A DNA stretch of 64,000 nucleotides. It comes from Streptomyces sp. NBC_00091 (GTDB taxonomy: Bacteria; Actinomycetota; Actinomycetes; Streptomycetales; Streptomycetaceae). Shown in pieces: positions 33,409 to 41,454 of the stretch (positions are counted from its first letter, which is position 1; each line of letters opens with the position of its first letter). Below the pieces are notes generated by a model, which did not search any database, was not told where the DNA came from, and saw only the letters and a program-made list of their open reading frames with translations. The stretch lies in contig NZ_JAPEMA010000001.1 of NCBI RefSeq assembly GCF_026343185.1, forward strand, positions 2,914,001 through 2,978,000, given 5' to 3'. The translations under genes and the position numbers were made by a program.

Positions 33409-33805
33409 AGAGGGCAGCCTACGTTCTCATTCGCCGGACACGTGCGAATGCCTTGGCCTAAGCTGTCCCCAACTGTCACAGCAGTGCGGTGCGACATCAA
33501 CCCTTCGGCTTGATTTTCACCCTTCCCGAATGGGGTGGACTCATGTCCGAATCCCGCCCTTCGCCCTGACGGCCGCTCACCGGCGACTCCCCGATTTCAC
33601 CCGAATCGCCGGAATGGCCGGGCATGTCGCCGGATCACTCCGTCGGGTGATCTGCCGCTTACCCATAGTCCGTTCGGACCATTCAAGATTGGGCCCGTCG
33701 GGGGTGTTGCACTGTGCCCGCCTTCCGTAACGTCCTCAACTGGCAGCGGTGAATATGCCGCTACCGCCGTGGGGGAGCCTCGATTCGGGAGAGGACGGCA
33801 CCGGG
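33409..33805. promoter_or_regulatory. 397-bp divergent regulatory region of PBP and wblA
   Basis: No gene is supported. It contains a perfect GATCAC(N8)GTGATC palindrome at 33633-33652, a TTGCAC/TAACGT promoter-like pair at about 33709-33735 and an AGCGG/CCGCT repeat near 33750. WblA genes are controlled by several developmental regulators, so a long, site-rich leader is expected. Confidence 0.5.
33633..33652. promoter_or_regulatory. GATCAC(N8)GTGATC palindrome upstream of wblA
   Basis: A perfect 6-bp inverted repeat about 155 bp before the wblA start. The TCAC/GTGA halves resemble developmental-regulator half sites, but in the opposite orientation to the BldD box I recall, so the binder is left open. 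Confidence 0.4.
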
Positions 33806-34156
33806 ATGGGCTGGGTTACCGACTGGAGTGCGCAGGCAGCCTGCCGCACTACCGATCCGGATGAACTGTTCGTTCAAGGAGCGGCACAGAACAGGGCCAA
33901 GGCGGTGTGCACCGGATGTCCGGTGCGGACCGAGTGCCTGGCCGACGCGCTCGACAATCGTGTCGAGTTCGGAGTGTGGGGCGGAATGACCGAGCGGGAA
34001 CGACGCGCCTTGTTGCGCCGGCGTCCCACCGTCACCTCGTGGCGACGGCTGCTCGAAACCGCCCGCACGGAGTACGAGCGCAGTACGGGCATCCTCACCG
34101 TGGATGTCGACGCGGAGATCGACGTGTCGTACGAGACCTACGCGGCAGCCGGGTAA
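33806..34156 (+). CDS. wblA: WhiB-like iron-sulfur regulator WblA
   Basis: A 116-residue protein from ATG 33806 (GGAGAGGA upstream). Cys13, Cys35, Cys38 and Cys44 (CTGCPVRTEC) would bind a [4Fe-4S] cluster, GVWGGMTERERR is the beta-turn, and LLRRRPTVTSWRRLL is the basic DNA-contact region. The N-terminus MGWVTDWSAQAACRTTDPDE and the neighbours (PBP divergent, ArsA pair convergent) match WblA, a pleiotropic regulator of sporulation and a repressor of antibiotic production in Streptomyces. Its synteny makes orthology likely. Confidence 0.93.
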   Translation: MGWVTDWSAQAACRTTDPDELFVQGAAQNRAKAVCTGCPVRTECLADALDNRVEFGVWGGMTERERRALLRRRPTVTSWRRLLETARTEYERSTGILTVDVDAEIDVSYETYAAAG

Positions 34157-34194
34157 CCACCCGGACACCGCGTCGGCACCACACGTACGTACGT

Positions 34195-35493
34195 CTACGC
34201 TCCGGCCGGAACCCCGGCCGCGAGTCGCTCTCCGATGGCCCGCAGCCCGGCGAGGTCGTGCACATCGCCGGGCAGGGCGGCCACTTCGGCCACCGCCACC
34301 TCAGGGTGCAGAGAGGTGAAGCGATCGCGTGTGCGCTGCTCACGCGCGATCACCTGCATCCGCTCGGCATGCAGGCGCAGCAGTCCTGCCGTGATCCGGT
34401 CCACGTCGATCCGGTCCATGTCGACCTGGTCCGTGTCGATCCGGTCCGCGTCGTCCGCGCCGGGGGAGCCGTCGTCGGCGGCGTCGCCAAGTCCAGCTTT
34501 CCCGGACTCCTGATCGACAATGCCGCCTTCTTCAAGATTCTCTGCGGCGGCCAGGGCCCGCTCCGCCGACAGCTGTTCCGCGTCGCTTCCGTGCACCCGG
34601 TTCAGCACCAGGCCGGCCAGCGGCATCCGCTCCGCGGCCAGCCGCTCCACGAAGTACGCCGCCTCGCGCAGGGCGTCCGGCTCGGGAGCCGCGACCACGA
34701 GGAAGGCCGTACCGGGAGCCTGGAGCAGCCGGAACGTCGCGTCCGCGCGGGTCCGGAACCCGCCGAACATCGTGTCCATCGCCGCCACGAAGGTCTGGAC
34801 GTCCTTCAGCAGCGAGGCGCCCATCAGCTTGCTCAGCGTGCCGGTCATCATCGACATGCCGACGTTGAGGAACTTCATCCCGGCCCGCCCGCCGACCTTC
34901 GCCGGAGCCATCAGCACCCGGATGAACTTCCCGTCCAGGAACGACCCGAGCCGCTTCGGCGCGTCGAGGAAGTCCAGCGCGGACCGGCTCGGCGGGGTGT
35001 CCACGACGATCAGGTCCCAGTCGTCCTTGGCCCGCAGCTGCCCCAGCTTCTCCATCGCCATGTACTCCTGCGTGCCCGCGAAGCCGGCCGACAGGGACTG
35101 GTAGAAGGGGTTCGCCAGGATCGCCTGCGCCCGCTCGCCCTCCGCGTGCGACTCGACGATCTCGTCGAAGGTCCGCTTCATGTCCAGCATCATGGCGTGC
35201 AGTTCGCCGTCGCCCCTGGTGCTGCCCTCTATCCCGGGCACCCGGCGCGGGGTGTTGTCCAGCGAGTCGATCCCCATCGACTGGGCCAGCCTGCGGGCCG
35301 GGTCGATGGTCAGCACGACCACCTTCCGCCCGCGCTCGGCCGCCCGTACGCCCAGCGCCGCGGCCGTGGTCGTCTTGCCGACCCCGCCCGCGCCGCAGCA
35401 CACGATGATCCGGGTCTTCGGGTCGTCCAGCAGCGCGTCGACCGCCAGCCGCTGCGGCGTGTCCAGGCCCATGCTCTCCCCGCCCTCGCTCAT
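34195..35493 (-). CDS. ArsA/Get3-like ATPase, second of a pair
   Basis: A 432-residue cytoplasmic ATPase from ATG 35493, which overlaps the previous gene's stop by 4 nt. Deviant P-loop CCGAGGVGKTTTAA at about 32-45, LTIDPARRLAQSMG (switch I, DP), DLIVVDTPPSRSALDFL (switch II) and FLVVAAPEPDALREA. ArsA/Get3 relatives use ATP-driven dimer closure to move metals or tail-anchored proteins; no arsenite cysteines are evident. A 5-residue repeat (DRIDT, DQVDM, DRIDV, DRIT) interrupts the C-terminal helix region. It lies downstream of, and convergent with, wblA. Confidence 0.9.
   Translation of the reverse strand: MSEGGESMGLDTPQRLAVDALLDDPKTRIIVCCGAGGVGKTTTAAALGVRAAERGRKVVVLTIDPARRLAQSMGIDSLDNTPRRVPGIEGSTRGDGELHAMMLDMKRTFDEIVESHAEGERAQAILANPFYQSLSAGFAGTQEYMAMEKLGQLRAKDDWDLIVVDTPPSRSALDFLDAPKRLGSFLDGKFIRVLMAPAKVGGRAGMKFLNVGMSMMTGTLSKLMGASLLKDVQTFVAAMDTMFGGFRTRADATFRLLQAPGTAFLVVAAPEPDALREAAYFVERLAAERMPLAGLVLNRVHGSDAEQLSAERALAAAENLEEGGIVDQESGKAGLGDAADDGSPGADDADRIDTDQVDMDRIDVDRITAGLLRLHAERMQVIAREQRTRDRFTSLHPEVAVAEVAALPGDVHDLAGLRAIGERLAAGVPAGA
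34399..34452. repeat. 15-bp minisatellite in the ArsA-like gene
   Basis: Three full copies and a partial fourth (starts 34399, 34414, 34429, 34444) of GTCCACGTCGATCCG-type units. They encode in-frame acidic pentads, so copy-number change would not break the gene. Confidence 0.8.
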
Positions 35494-36476
35494 TCGGCGT
35501 CCACCTGCTTGCGGAGTTCCGTCGCCAGCTCGTACAGCCCGGCCAGCTCCATCCCCGAGCCGAGCAGGGGGAGTTCGTACGTCGGCACCCGCAGCCCCGC
35601 CAACACCGCGCGCTGCTCCCGCTCCAGCTCCACCCGGCTCGCGTGCTCGGCTGCCTGCGTGAGGAGCGGCTCCACCAGCCGCTCGGCCAGCCCGCCCCGC
35701 CGCGCACCGCCCAGCCCGGCCCGGGACAGGGCCTTGGCGATCTCCGTACGGCGGCCCTCCGCCGCCGAGCGCAGGGTGTCCTCGTCCAGGTGGTGCGGAC
35801 GCACCATGTTGACGATCACCCGGCCGACGGGCAGCCCCGCCCCCACCAGCTCGTCGATCCCGTCCGCGGTCTCCTGGACGGGCATCTCCTCCAGCAGGGT
35901 CACCAGGTGCACGGCGGTGTCCGGGGACTTGAGCACCTTCATGACGGCCTGCGCCTGGTTGTGGATCGGCCCGAACCGGGCCAGCCCCGCCACCTCGTCG
36001 TTGACGTTCAGGAAGCGGGTGATCCGCCCGGTCGGCGGAGCGTCCATGATCACGTGGTCGTAGACGTAGCGGCCGGCCTTGTCCTTGCGCCGCACCGCCT
36101 CGCACGCCTTGCCGGTCAACAGCACATCCCGCAGACCCGGCGCGATCGTCGTCGCGAAGTCGATCGCGCCGAGCTTCTTCAGGGCGCGGCCGGCCGAGCC
36201 GAGCTTGTAGAACATCTGGAGGTAGTCCAGCAGCGCCCGTTCGGCGTCGATGGCGAGCGCGTACACCTCACCTCCGCCCGTGCCGGGCGCCACGGCGATC
36301 TTCCGCTCCTCGTAGGGGAGCGCTTCCGTGCCGAAAAGCTGTGCGATGCCCTGCCTGCCCTCGACCTCCACGAGAAGAGTCCGCCTGCCCTCGCGCGCGA
36401 GGGCCAACGCGAGTGCCGCGGCGACCGTGGTCTTGCCGGTGCCGCCCTTGCCGCTGACCACCTGGAGCCTGCTCAC
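35490..36476 (-). CDS. ArsA/Get3-like ATPase, first of a pair
   Basis: A 328-residue ATPase from GTG 36476 (VSRLQVVSGKGGTGKTTVA), with the P-loop at residues 9-17. Switch residues lie in VEVEGRQGIAQLFG and VYDHVIMDAPPTGRITRFL; VHLVTLLEEMPVQETADGI is typical of the family. It is translationally coupled to a second, longer ATPase, so the two may form a heterodimer. This pair next to wblA is conserved in actinobacteria from memory; the cargo is not known. Confidence 0.9.
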   Translation of the reverse strand: MSRLQVVSGKGGTGKTTVAAALALALAREGRRTLLVEVEGRQGIAQLFGTEALPYEERKIAVAPGTGGGEVYALAIDAERALLDYLQMFYKLGSAGRALKKLGAIDFATTIAPGLRDVLLTGKACEAVRRKDKAGRYVYDHVIMDAPPTGRITRFLNVNDEVAGLARFGPIHNQAQAVMKVLKSPDTAVHLVTLLEEMPVQETADGIDELVGAGLPVGRVIVNMVRPHHLDEDTLRSAAEGRRTEIAKALSRAGLGGARRGGLAERLVEPLLTQAAEHASRVELEREQRAVLAGLRVPTYELPLLGSGMELAGLYELATELRKQVDAE

Positions 36477-36522
36477 AGCGTCCGAGCCTAACCACTCCCG
36501 CTCAGGCATTACGCTCGGCCCC

Positions 36523-36684
36523 ATGACCAAGAAGTTCGAATACGCGACGGTCCCCCTGCTGGTTCACGCCACCAAGCAGATCCTGGACACCTGGGGCGAG
36601 GACGGCTGGGAGCTCGTCCAGGTCGTGCCCGGCCCGAACAACCCCGAGCAGCTCGTGGCCTACCTCAAGCGGGAGAAGGCATGA
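36523..36684 (+). CDS. DUF4177 small protein
   Basis: A 53-residue protein from ATG 36523: it begins MTKKFEYATVPLLVHATKQI and has a GEDGWELVQVVPG core of the DUF4177 fold (strand-helix-strands). It is divergent from the ArsA pair with 46 bp between starts and overlaps the RidA gene by 4 nt, which shows it is expressed as part of that operon. The function is unknown. Confidence 0.85.
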   Translation: MTKKFEYATVPLLVHATKQILDTWGEDGWELVQVVPGPNNPEQLVAYLKREKA

Positions 36685-37151
36685 GCGGCGTCGTCGAGGC
36701 GAAGCTGGCCGAGCTCGGCCTGACCCTGCCCGAGGTCGTCCCGCCGCTGGCCACGTACCAGCCGGCGGTCCGGTCGGGCGCGTACGTGTACACCGCCGGG
36801 CAGCTGCCGATGGTGCAGGGCAAGCTCCCCGTGACCGGCAAGGTCGGCGCGGAGGTCTCCGCGGAGCAGGCCAAGGAGCTGGCGGCGACCTGCGCGCTGA
36901 ACGCCCTGGCCGCCGTCAAGTCCGTGGTCGGTGACCTGGACCGGATCGCCCGTGTGGTGAAGGTCGTCGGTTTCGTCGCCTCGGCCCCCGACTTCACGGC
37001 GCAGCCGGGCGTGCTGAACGGTGCGAGCGAGCTGCTGGGCGCGGTGCTCGGCGACAAGGGCGTCCACGCCCGCAGCGCGGTCGGCGTGGCGGTCCTCCCG
37101 CTGGACGCCCCGGTCGAGGTCGAGATCCAGGTCGAACTGACCGATTCCTGA
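36681..37151 (+). CDS. RidA-family enamine/imine deaminase
   Basis: A 156-residue protein with the YjgF/YER057c/UK114 fold: PLATYQPAVRSGAYVYTAGQLP at the N-terminus, then NALAAVKSVVGDLDRIARVVKVVGFVAS and ARSAVGVAVLPLDAPVEVEIQ, the family's C-terminal signature with the substrate-binding Arg. RidA removes reactive 2-aminoacrylate and related enamines. It overlaps the DUF4177 gene by ATGA. It belongs to the longer RidA subgroup rather than the archetypal 130-residue form. Confidence 0.88.
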   Translation: MSGVVEAKLAELGLTLPEVVPPLATYQPAVRSGAYVYTAGQLPMVQGKLPVTGKVGAEVSAEQAKELAATCALNALAAVKSVVGDLDRIARVVKVVGFVASAPDFTAQPGVLNGASELLGAVLGDKGVHARSAVGVAVLPLDAPVEVEIQVELTDS

Positions 37152-37600
37152 CGCGCCGCACCCAATTTCGGACGCGCTCCGTCCGTCGGGCCTGGGGCGG
37201 GGTCCCGGGCCCGGGCTGGGGTCCGGTGGCCGTCTGCGGTTGGTTGCCGCTGCGCGGGGCGTCCCCTACCCGCCCTTCCACCGTTCCCACCTCAGACGCC
37301 GGTGCGGCCCACTGCACGGCGCTCCGCGCCTGCGCCTCGAACGCCGGCGGGGCTGGGTTTCCAGCCTCGCCGGCGTTCGAGGCGCGGGGTCTGGGGCGGA
37401 GCCCCAGGGTCCTTCAGCCTCGCCGGCGCTTGAGGCGGGAACGGGCGAAGGGCGGGTAGGGGACCAGCCCGCGCAGCGGTACCGGCGCGGCCCGCGCAGC
37501 GGCGTCTCACGAACCCCCGGCCGGGCCGGCGCGGTGGCGGACCCGGCACACCCGGGGGCGGGGCCTCGAACATCGGGCCGGATGGCCGTAGCATCCGGCC
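37152..37600. repeat. noncoding gap with a nested palindromic repeat (37247-37479)
   Basis: The 449-bp gap after ridA has no supported gene. Outer inverted repeats lie at 37247-37278 and 37447-37479 (CCGCTGCGCGGGGCGTCC arms, with a small indel). Inside is a 22-bp hairpin, 37335-37356 with 37361-37382 (one G:T pair, core AACGCCGGCG), plus a third copy of the arm near 37417-37437 and a TGGGGC/GCCCCA hairpin. This resembles the dispersed CGCCGGCG-rich repeats common in Streptomyces genomes. It probably also terminates ridA transcription. Confidence 0.7.
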
Positions 37601-38506
37601 ATGCCGAATGGTCAGCACGGTCAGCCGTCGCCCAGCCAGCCCGCCGGAGGGCAGTGGTACCCCCCGGAGTGGCCCGACCGCATCCGCGCGCTCGCGGACG
37701 GGTCCCTCACCCCGGTGGCGCCCAGACGTGCCGCCACCGTGATGCTGCTCCGTGACACCCCCGCCGGACCCGCCGTGCACATGCTGCGCCGCCGCGCCTC
37801 CATGGCCTTCGCCGGCGGCGCCTACGCCTACCCCGGTGGCGGGGTCGACCCCCGCGACGAGGACCACCGCACCGGCTGGGCCGGCCCCTCCCAGCAGGAC
37901 TGGGCGGCACGCCTCGGCACCGACGCCGCCACCGCCCAGGCGATCGTCTGCGGGGCGGTCCGCGAGACCTTCGAGGAGGCCGGGGTCCTGCTCGCCGGCG
38001 AGACCCCGGACACCGTCGTCGGCGACACCACCGGCGACGACTGGGAGGCCGACCGAGAGTCCCTCGTGGCGCGCGAGCTGTCCTTCGCGGAGTTCCTCGA
38101 CCGGCGCCGCCTGCTGCTGCGCTCCGACCTGCTGGGGGCGTGGGCACGGTGGATCACCCCGGAGTTCGAGCCCCGCCGCTACGACACGTGGTTCTTCGTC
38201 GCCGCCCTCCCGGAGGGCCAGCGCACCCGCAACGCCTCCACCGAGGCCGACCGGACGGTCTGGATCCGCCCCGCCGACGCCGCCGCCGGGTACGACAAGG
38301 GCGAGCTGCTGATGATGCCGCCCACCATCTCCACCCTGCGCTCCCTGGAGCCGTACGGGCACGCCGCCGACGCGCTCGCCGCGGCCGGCGCACAGGACCT
38401 CACCCCGGTCCTGGCCCAGGCCGCGCTGGAGGACGGCGTACTCGTGCTCAGCTGGCCGGGCCACGACGAGTTCACCAAGCGAGTACGCCCGGGAGGACCC
38501 GCATGA
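37601..38506 (+). CDS. NUDIX hydrolase (NUDT7/19-like)
   Basis: A 301-residue protein from ATG 37601. RRAATVMLLRDTPAGPAVHMLRRRASMAFAGG introduces the fold, YPGGGVDP starts the Nudix box, and GAVRETFEEAGVLLAGE completes it after a long insert (about 70 residues), a plan seen in NUDT19-type acyl-CoA/nucleotide hydrolases. The metal-binding REtfEEaG is intact. It overlaps the next gene by ATGA. The substrate is inference. Confidence 0.87.
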   Translation: MPNGQHGQPSPSQPAGGQWYPPEWPDRIRALADGSLTPVAPRRAATVMLLRDTPAGPAVHMLRRRASMAFAGGAYAYPGGGVDPRDEDHRTGWAGPSQQDWAARLGTDAATAQAIVCGAVRETFEEAGVLLAGETPDTVVGDTTGDDWEADRESLVARELSFAEFLDRRRLLLRSDLLGAWARWITPEFEPRRYDTWFFVAALPEGQRTRNASTEADRTVWIRPADAAAGYDKGELLMMPPTISTLRSLEPYGHAADALAAAGAQDLTPVLAQAALEDGVLVLSWPGHDEFTKRVRPGGPA

Positions 38507-39348
38507 CCGACGCCGCAGCCCTCCCCGGCCAGCCCCGGGGGACCGTCTCCTCCGGGCCGGCGACGGCCCGCGCGGTCAACGTCCTGGCCCCCAACGCCTC
38601 GGCCATGACCCTGGACGGCACCAACACCTGGCTCGTCTCCGAGCCCGACTCCGAGCTGGCCGTCGTCATCGACCCCGGCCCCCTCGACGAGGGGCACCTG
38701 CGGGCCGTCATCGCCACCGCCGAGCAGGCCGGCAAGCGCGTCGCGCTGACCCTCCTCACCCACGGCCACCCCGATCACGCCGAGGGCGCCGGCCGCTTCG
38801 CCGAGCTGACCGGTACGAAGGTCCGCGCCCTCGACCCCGCACTGCGCCTCGGCGACGAGGGCCTGGCCGCCGGGAACGTGATCCGCACCGGCGGCCTGGA
38901 ACTGCGCGTGGTGGCCACCCCCGGGCACACCGCCGACTCGCTCTGCTTCCACCTGCCCGCCGACCGGGCCGTGCTGACCGGAGACACCGTCCTGGGCCGC
39001 GGCACCACCGTCGTCGCGCACCCCGACGGCCGCCTCGGCGACTACCTGGACTCCCTGCGCCGCCTGCGCTCCCTCACCGTCGACGACGGGGTCCACACGG
39101 TGCTCCCGGGCCACGGGCCGGTCCTGGACGACGCGCAGGGGGCCGTGGAGTTCTACCTCGCCCACCGCGCCCACCGGCTCGCCCAGATCGAGACGGCCGT
39201 GGAGAACGGCCTCACCACCGCCGAGGCCGTCGTCGCCCAGGTCTACGCGGACGTGGACCGCTCCCTGTGGCCCGCGGCCACATGGTCGGTGCGCGCACAG
39301 CTCGAGTACCTTCGGGAGCACGGACTGATCCCGGGGGGACCTGAATGA
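38503..39348 (+). CDS. metallo-beta-lactamase-fold hydrolase (LACTB2-like)
   Basis: A 281-residue enzyme from ATG 38503. The zinc motif LLTHGHPDHAEG (HxHxDH), a later TPGHTADS, LTGDTVLGRG (Asp) and VLPGHGP (His) complete the site, and a C-terminal helical winged domain (VYADVDRSLWPAATWSVRAQLEYL) matches the LACTB2/glyoxalase-II-like subgroup. Members act as ribonucleases or thioesterases. It is translationally coupled on both sides (NUDIX upstream, L12-like downstream). Confidence 0.88.
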   Translation: MTDAAALPGQPRGTVSSGPATARAVNVLAPNASAMTLDGTNTWLVSEPDSELAVVIDPGPLDEGHLRAVIATAEQAGKRVALTLLTHGHPDHAEGAGRFAELTGTKVRALDPALRLGDEGLAAGNVIRTGGLELRVVATPGHTADSLCFHLPADRAVLTGDTVLGRGTTVVAHPDGRLGDYLDSLRRLRSLTVDDGVHTVLPGHGPVLDDAQGAVEFYLAHRAHRLAQIETAVENGLTTAEAVVAQVYADVDRSLWPAATWSVRAQLEYLREHGLIPGGPE

Positions 39349-39647
39349 ACACGCTGTTCCTGCTGCTCGCGCTGCTCGCGACCGCCGGCTGGATCACCTC
39401 GACCGTGACCCTGAAGGTGCGGGCGCTGGAGGACAAGGCCGACCGGCTGGAGCGCCGGCTGGGCCGGGTCCTGGACCACTTCGGCATCGAGGAGCCCGAG
39501 CCGGCCGGAATGGACGAGGTGCGGGCCCTGATGCGCGACGGCCGCACGATCTCGGCGATCAAGGTCTACCGGCAGATCACGGGCGTGGGCCTGGCGGAGG
39601 CCAAGCGGGCCGTGGAGTCCCTCGACCCGGTGGTGCGGAAGGCCTGA
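39345..39647 (+). CDS. membrane-anchored protein with ribosomal L7/L12 C-terminal-like domain
   Basis: A 100-residue protein. The N-terminal helix MNTLFLLLALLATAGWITSTV anchors it; a short coiled coil (VRALEDKADRLERRLGRVLDHF) follows, and the C-terminus MRDGRTISAIKVYRQITGVGLAEAKRAVESL matches the L7/L12 C-terminal domain that recruits translation factors. It is coupled by ATGA to the lactamase-fold gene. It is not the ribosomal protein itself, and its role is unknown. Confidence 0.8.
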   Translation: MNTLFLLLALLATAGWITSTVTLKVRALEDKADRLERRLGRVLDHFGIEEPEPAGMDEVRALMRDGRTISAIKVYRQITGVGLAEAKRAVESLDPVVRKA

Positions 39648-39673
39648 CGGCCTCCCGGGCCACGGGCTAAGGG

Positions 39674-40477
39674 CTAAGGGCGGGGCGTCTTCGTGCCGTG
39701 CCGGGCCGTGTACTCGTCCGCGAGCCACGGCCCGAGGTCCTCGAGGTACGCGCGCGCCACGGCCGGATCCGCGACCGGGGCCAGCGCCACCACGGCCGCC
39801 CTGCGCAGCTGGGCCGCCCGCTCCGGGTAGTACCGGCCGAAGACCTCCGCGGACTCGGTGAGGTCGCTGGTCCAGCCGCCCCAGCGGGGCATGACCAGGG
39901 TGAAGGCCGTCCGTACCAGGTGCCGGGAGAAGAACCGGTTCATCCTGCGGAACTCGGCGGGCTCCGAGGCCGCCTCGAAGCGCGCCCGCCACCGGGGCAG
40001 GAGGGCGGCCAGGTCGCCGTTGGCCTCCCGGGCGAGCAGGCTGTCCGGCCGGTAGCGGGGCAGGTGCTCGGCCAGGTCGGCGCCGAGCAGCGGGGTGCAC
40101 AGGCAGGCCAGGAACCAGCCCAGGTCGTAACGTTCCTGCTCGCTCAGCAGCCGGTCCTTGCCGAACAGCAGGATGCCGGCCCCGTCGATCTGCGGGAAGT
40201 CCTGGTCGAGCCCGCGCCCGAGCACCTCGGCGGTGTCCCGGTCCTCGTCGCAGGGCTCCCGGTGCAGGGCGATCAGCAGGTCGAGGTCGCTGCGCCCCGG
40301 CCGGGCGGTCCCGCGCGGCACGGACCCGTAGAGGTAGGCGCTGTGCAGCCGGGGCCCGTACGCCTCCGCGACGCGGGCGCGCGCGGCCGCGACCGGGCCC
40401 GCGAACTCGGGCTGGACCCGCCCGAGGGACCCCTCCCGCTCGAAGTACCCGTCCGCGTCCAGCCCTCTGTGCTCCAT
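39674..40477 (-). CDS. nucleotidyltransferase-domain protein
   Basis: A 267-residue protein from ATG 40477. HSAYLYGSVPRGTARPGRSDLDLLIAL is the pol-beta-type nucleotidyltransferase motif (GS...DxD) at about 44-70. The remaining helical part (YDLGWFLACLCTPLLGADLAEHLPRY, FRRMNRFFSRHLVRTAFTLVM) resembles aminoglycoside or MNT-like transferases. The substrate may be a small molecule, tRNA or protein. It stands alone, converging on the L12-like gene, with a short GGGCTAA repeat near its stop. Confidence 0.82.
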   Translation of the reverse strand: MEHRGLDADGYFEREGSLGRVQPEFAGPVAAARARVAEAYGPRLHSAYLYGSVPRGTARPGRSDLDLLIALHREPCDEDRDTAEVLGRGLDQDFPQIDGAGILLFGKDRLLSEQERYDLGWFLACLCTPLLGADLAEHLPRYRPDSLLAREANGDLAALLPRWRARFEAASEPAEFRRMNRFFSRHLVRTAFTLVMPRWGGWTSDLTESAEVFGRYYPERAAQLRRAAVVALAPVADPAVARAYLEDLGPWLADEYTARHGTKTPRP

Positions 40478-40540
40478 GGGCCCTACTCTGCACGTCCCCG
40501 GACCGGGGCCACCGGTATTTACGGCCCGCGCCGCGGACGC

Positions 40541-40580
40541 GCGGAGGGGCCCCGTCCGCACCCGGACGGGGCCCCTCCGC
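40541..40580. terminator. 18-bp stem terminator after crp
   Basis: GCGGAGGGGCCCCGTCCG and its exact inverse flank a CACC loop, 19 bp past the crp stop. Confidence 0.85.
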
Positions 40581-40598
40581 GAAGACTGCCCGTGTGGC

Positions 40599-41273
40599 TC
40601 AGCGCGAGCGCTTGGCGAGCCGCTCCACGTCCAGCAGGATCACGGCACGCGCCTCCAGGCGCAGCCAGCCGCGGCCCGCGAAGTCGGCCAGCGCCTTGTT
40701 CACGGTCTCGCGCGAGGCGCCGACGAGCTGCGCCAGCTCTTCCTGCGTCAGGTCGTGGACGACGTGGATGCCCTCCTCCGACTGCACGCCGAAGCGGCGC
40801 GACAGGTCGAGGAGCGCCCGGGCGACACGGCCGGGAACGTCGGAGAAGACCAGGTCGGACATCTGGTCGTTGGTCTTGCGCAGGCGCCGGGCGACGGCGC
40901 GCAGCAGCGCGGTCGCGACCTCGGGCCGGGCGTTCAGCCACGGCTGGAGGTCACCGTGGCCGAGGCCGAGGAGCTTGACCTCGGTCAGCGCGGTGGCGGT
41001 GGCGGTGCGCGGGCCCGGGTCGAAGAGCGACAGCTCGCCGATCAGCTCGCCGGGGCCGAGGACGGCCAGCATGTTCTCGCGACCGTCGGGGGAGGTGCGG
41101 TGGAGCTTCACCTTGCCCTCGGTCACGACGTACAGCCGGTCGCCGGGGTCGCCCTCGTGGAACAGGGCGTCACCGCGTGCGAGGGTCACCTCGCCCATGG
41201 AGGCGCGGAGCTCCGCGGCCTGCTCGTCATCGAGCGCCGCGAAGAGCGGGGCGCGCCGCAGAACGTCGTCCAC
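40599..41273 (-). CDS. crp: Crp/Fnr-family cyclic AMP receptor protein
   Basis: A 224-residue protein from GTG 41273 (VDDVLRRAPLFAALDDEQ), with AGGAGAG upstream. The cyclic-nucleotide pocket is clear: GDALFHEGDPGDRLYVV, then GELIGELSLFDPGPRTATATA containing the Glu and Arg/Thr contacts. The helix-turn-helix is DLTQEELAQLVGASRETVNKALADF. From memory this is nearly identical to S. coelicolor Crp, which controls germination and secondary-metabolite precursor supply. It is divergent from nth, with a candidate self-binding site between. Confidence 0.96.
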   Translation of the reverse strand: MDDVLRRAPLFAALDDEQAAELRASMGEVTLARGDALFHEGDPGDRLYVVTEGKVKLHRTSPDGRENMLAVLGPGELIGELSLFDPGPRTATATALTEVKLLGLGHGDLQPWLNARPEVATALLRAVARRLRKTNDQMSDLVFSDVPGRVARALLDLSRRFGVQSEEGIHVVHDLTQEELAQLVGASRETVNKALADFAGRGWLRLEARAVILLDVERLAKRSR

Positions 41274-41338
41274 GAGTCTCTCTCCTATGTCGACCAGCCA
41301 GTGGGGACCGCTCCCCATTTTGCCGGACGGCTCAAACA

Positions 41339-41352
41339 GTGCGATCAATCAC
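41339..41352. promoter_or_regulatory. GTG(N8)CAC candidate Crp site
   Basis: GTGCGATCAATCAC lies 66 bp upstream of crp and about 100 bp upstream of nth. It fits a loose GTG...CAC Crp half-site arrangement in an AT-richer patch. Confidence 0.35.
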
Positions 41353-41454
41353 AAGGATGCCGGACGGATGGGCGTGCTGTGCGGCGAGAGACCAATCGGG
41401 GTGGTGTTACCTGAGGTCCGGGCGGGTGTCAGCGCCCGGCCTTAGGCTGGCCGG

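Noticed and set aside
33749..33805. Longer wblA start at 33749
   Set aside because: The added residues are not family-like, and the ribosome binding site fits ATG 33806.
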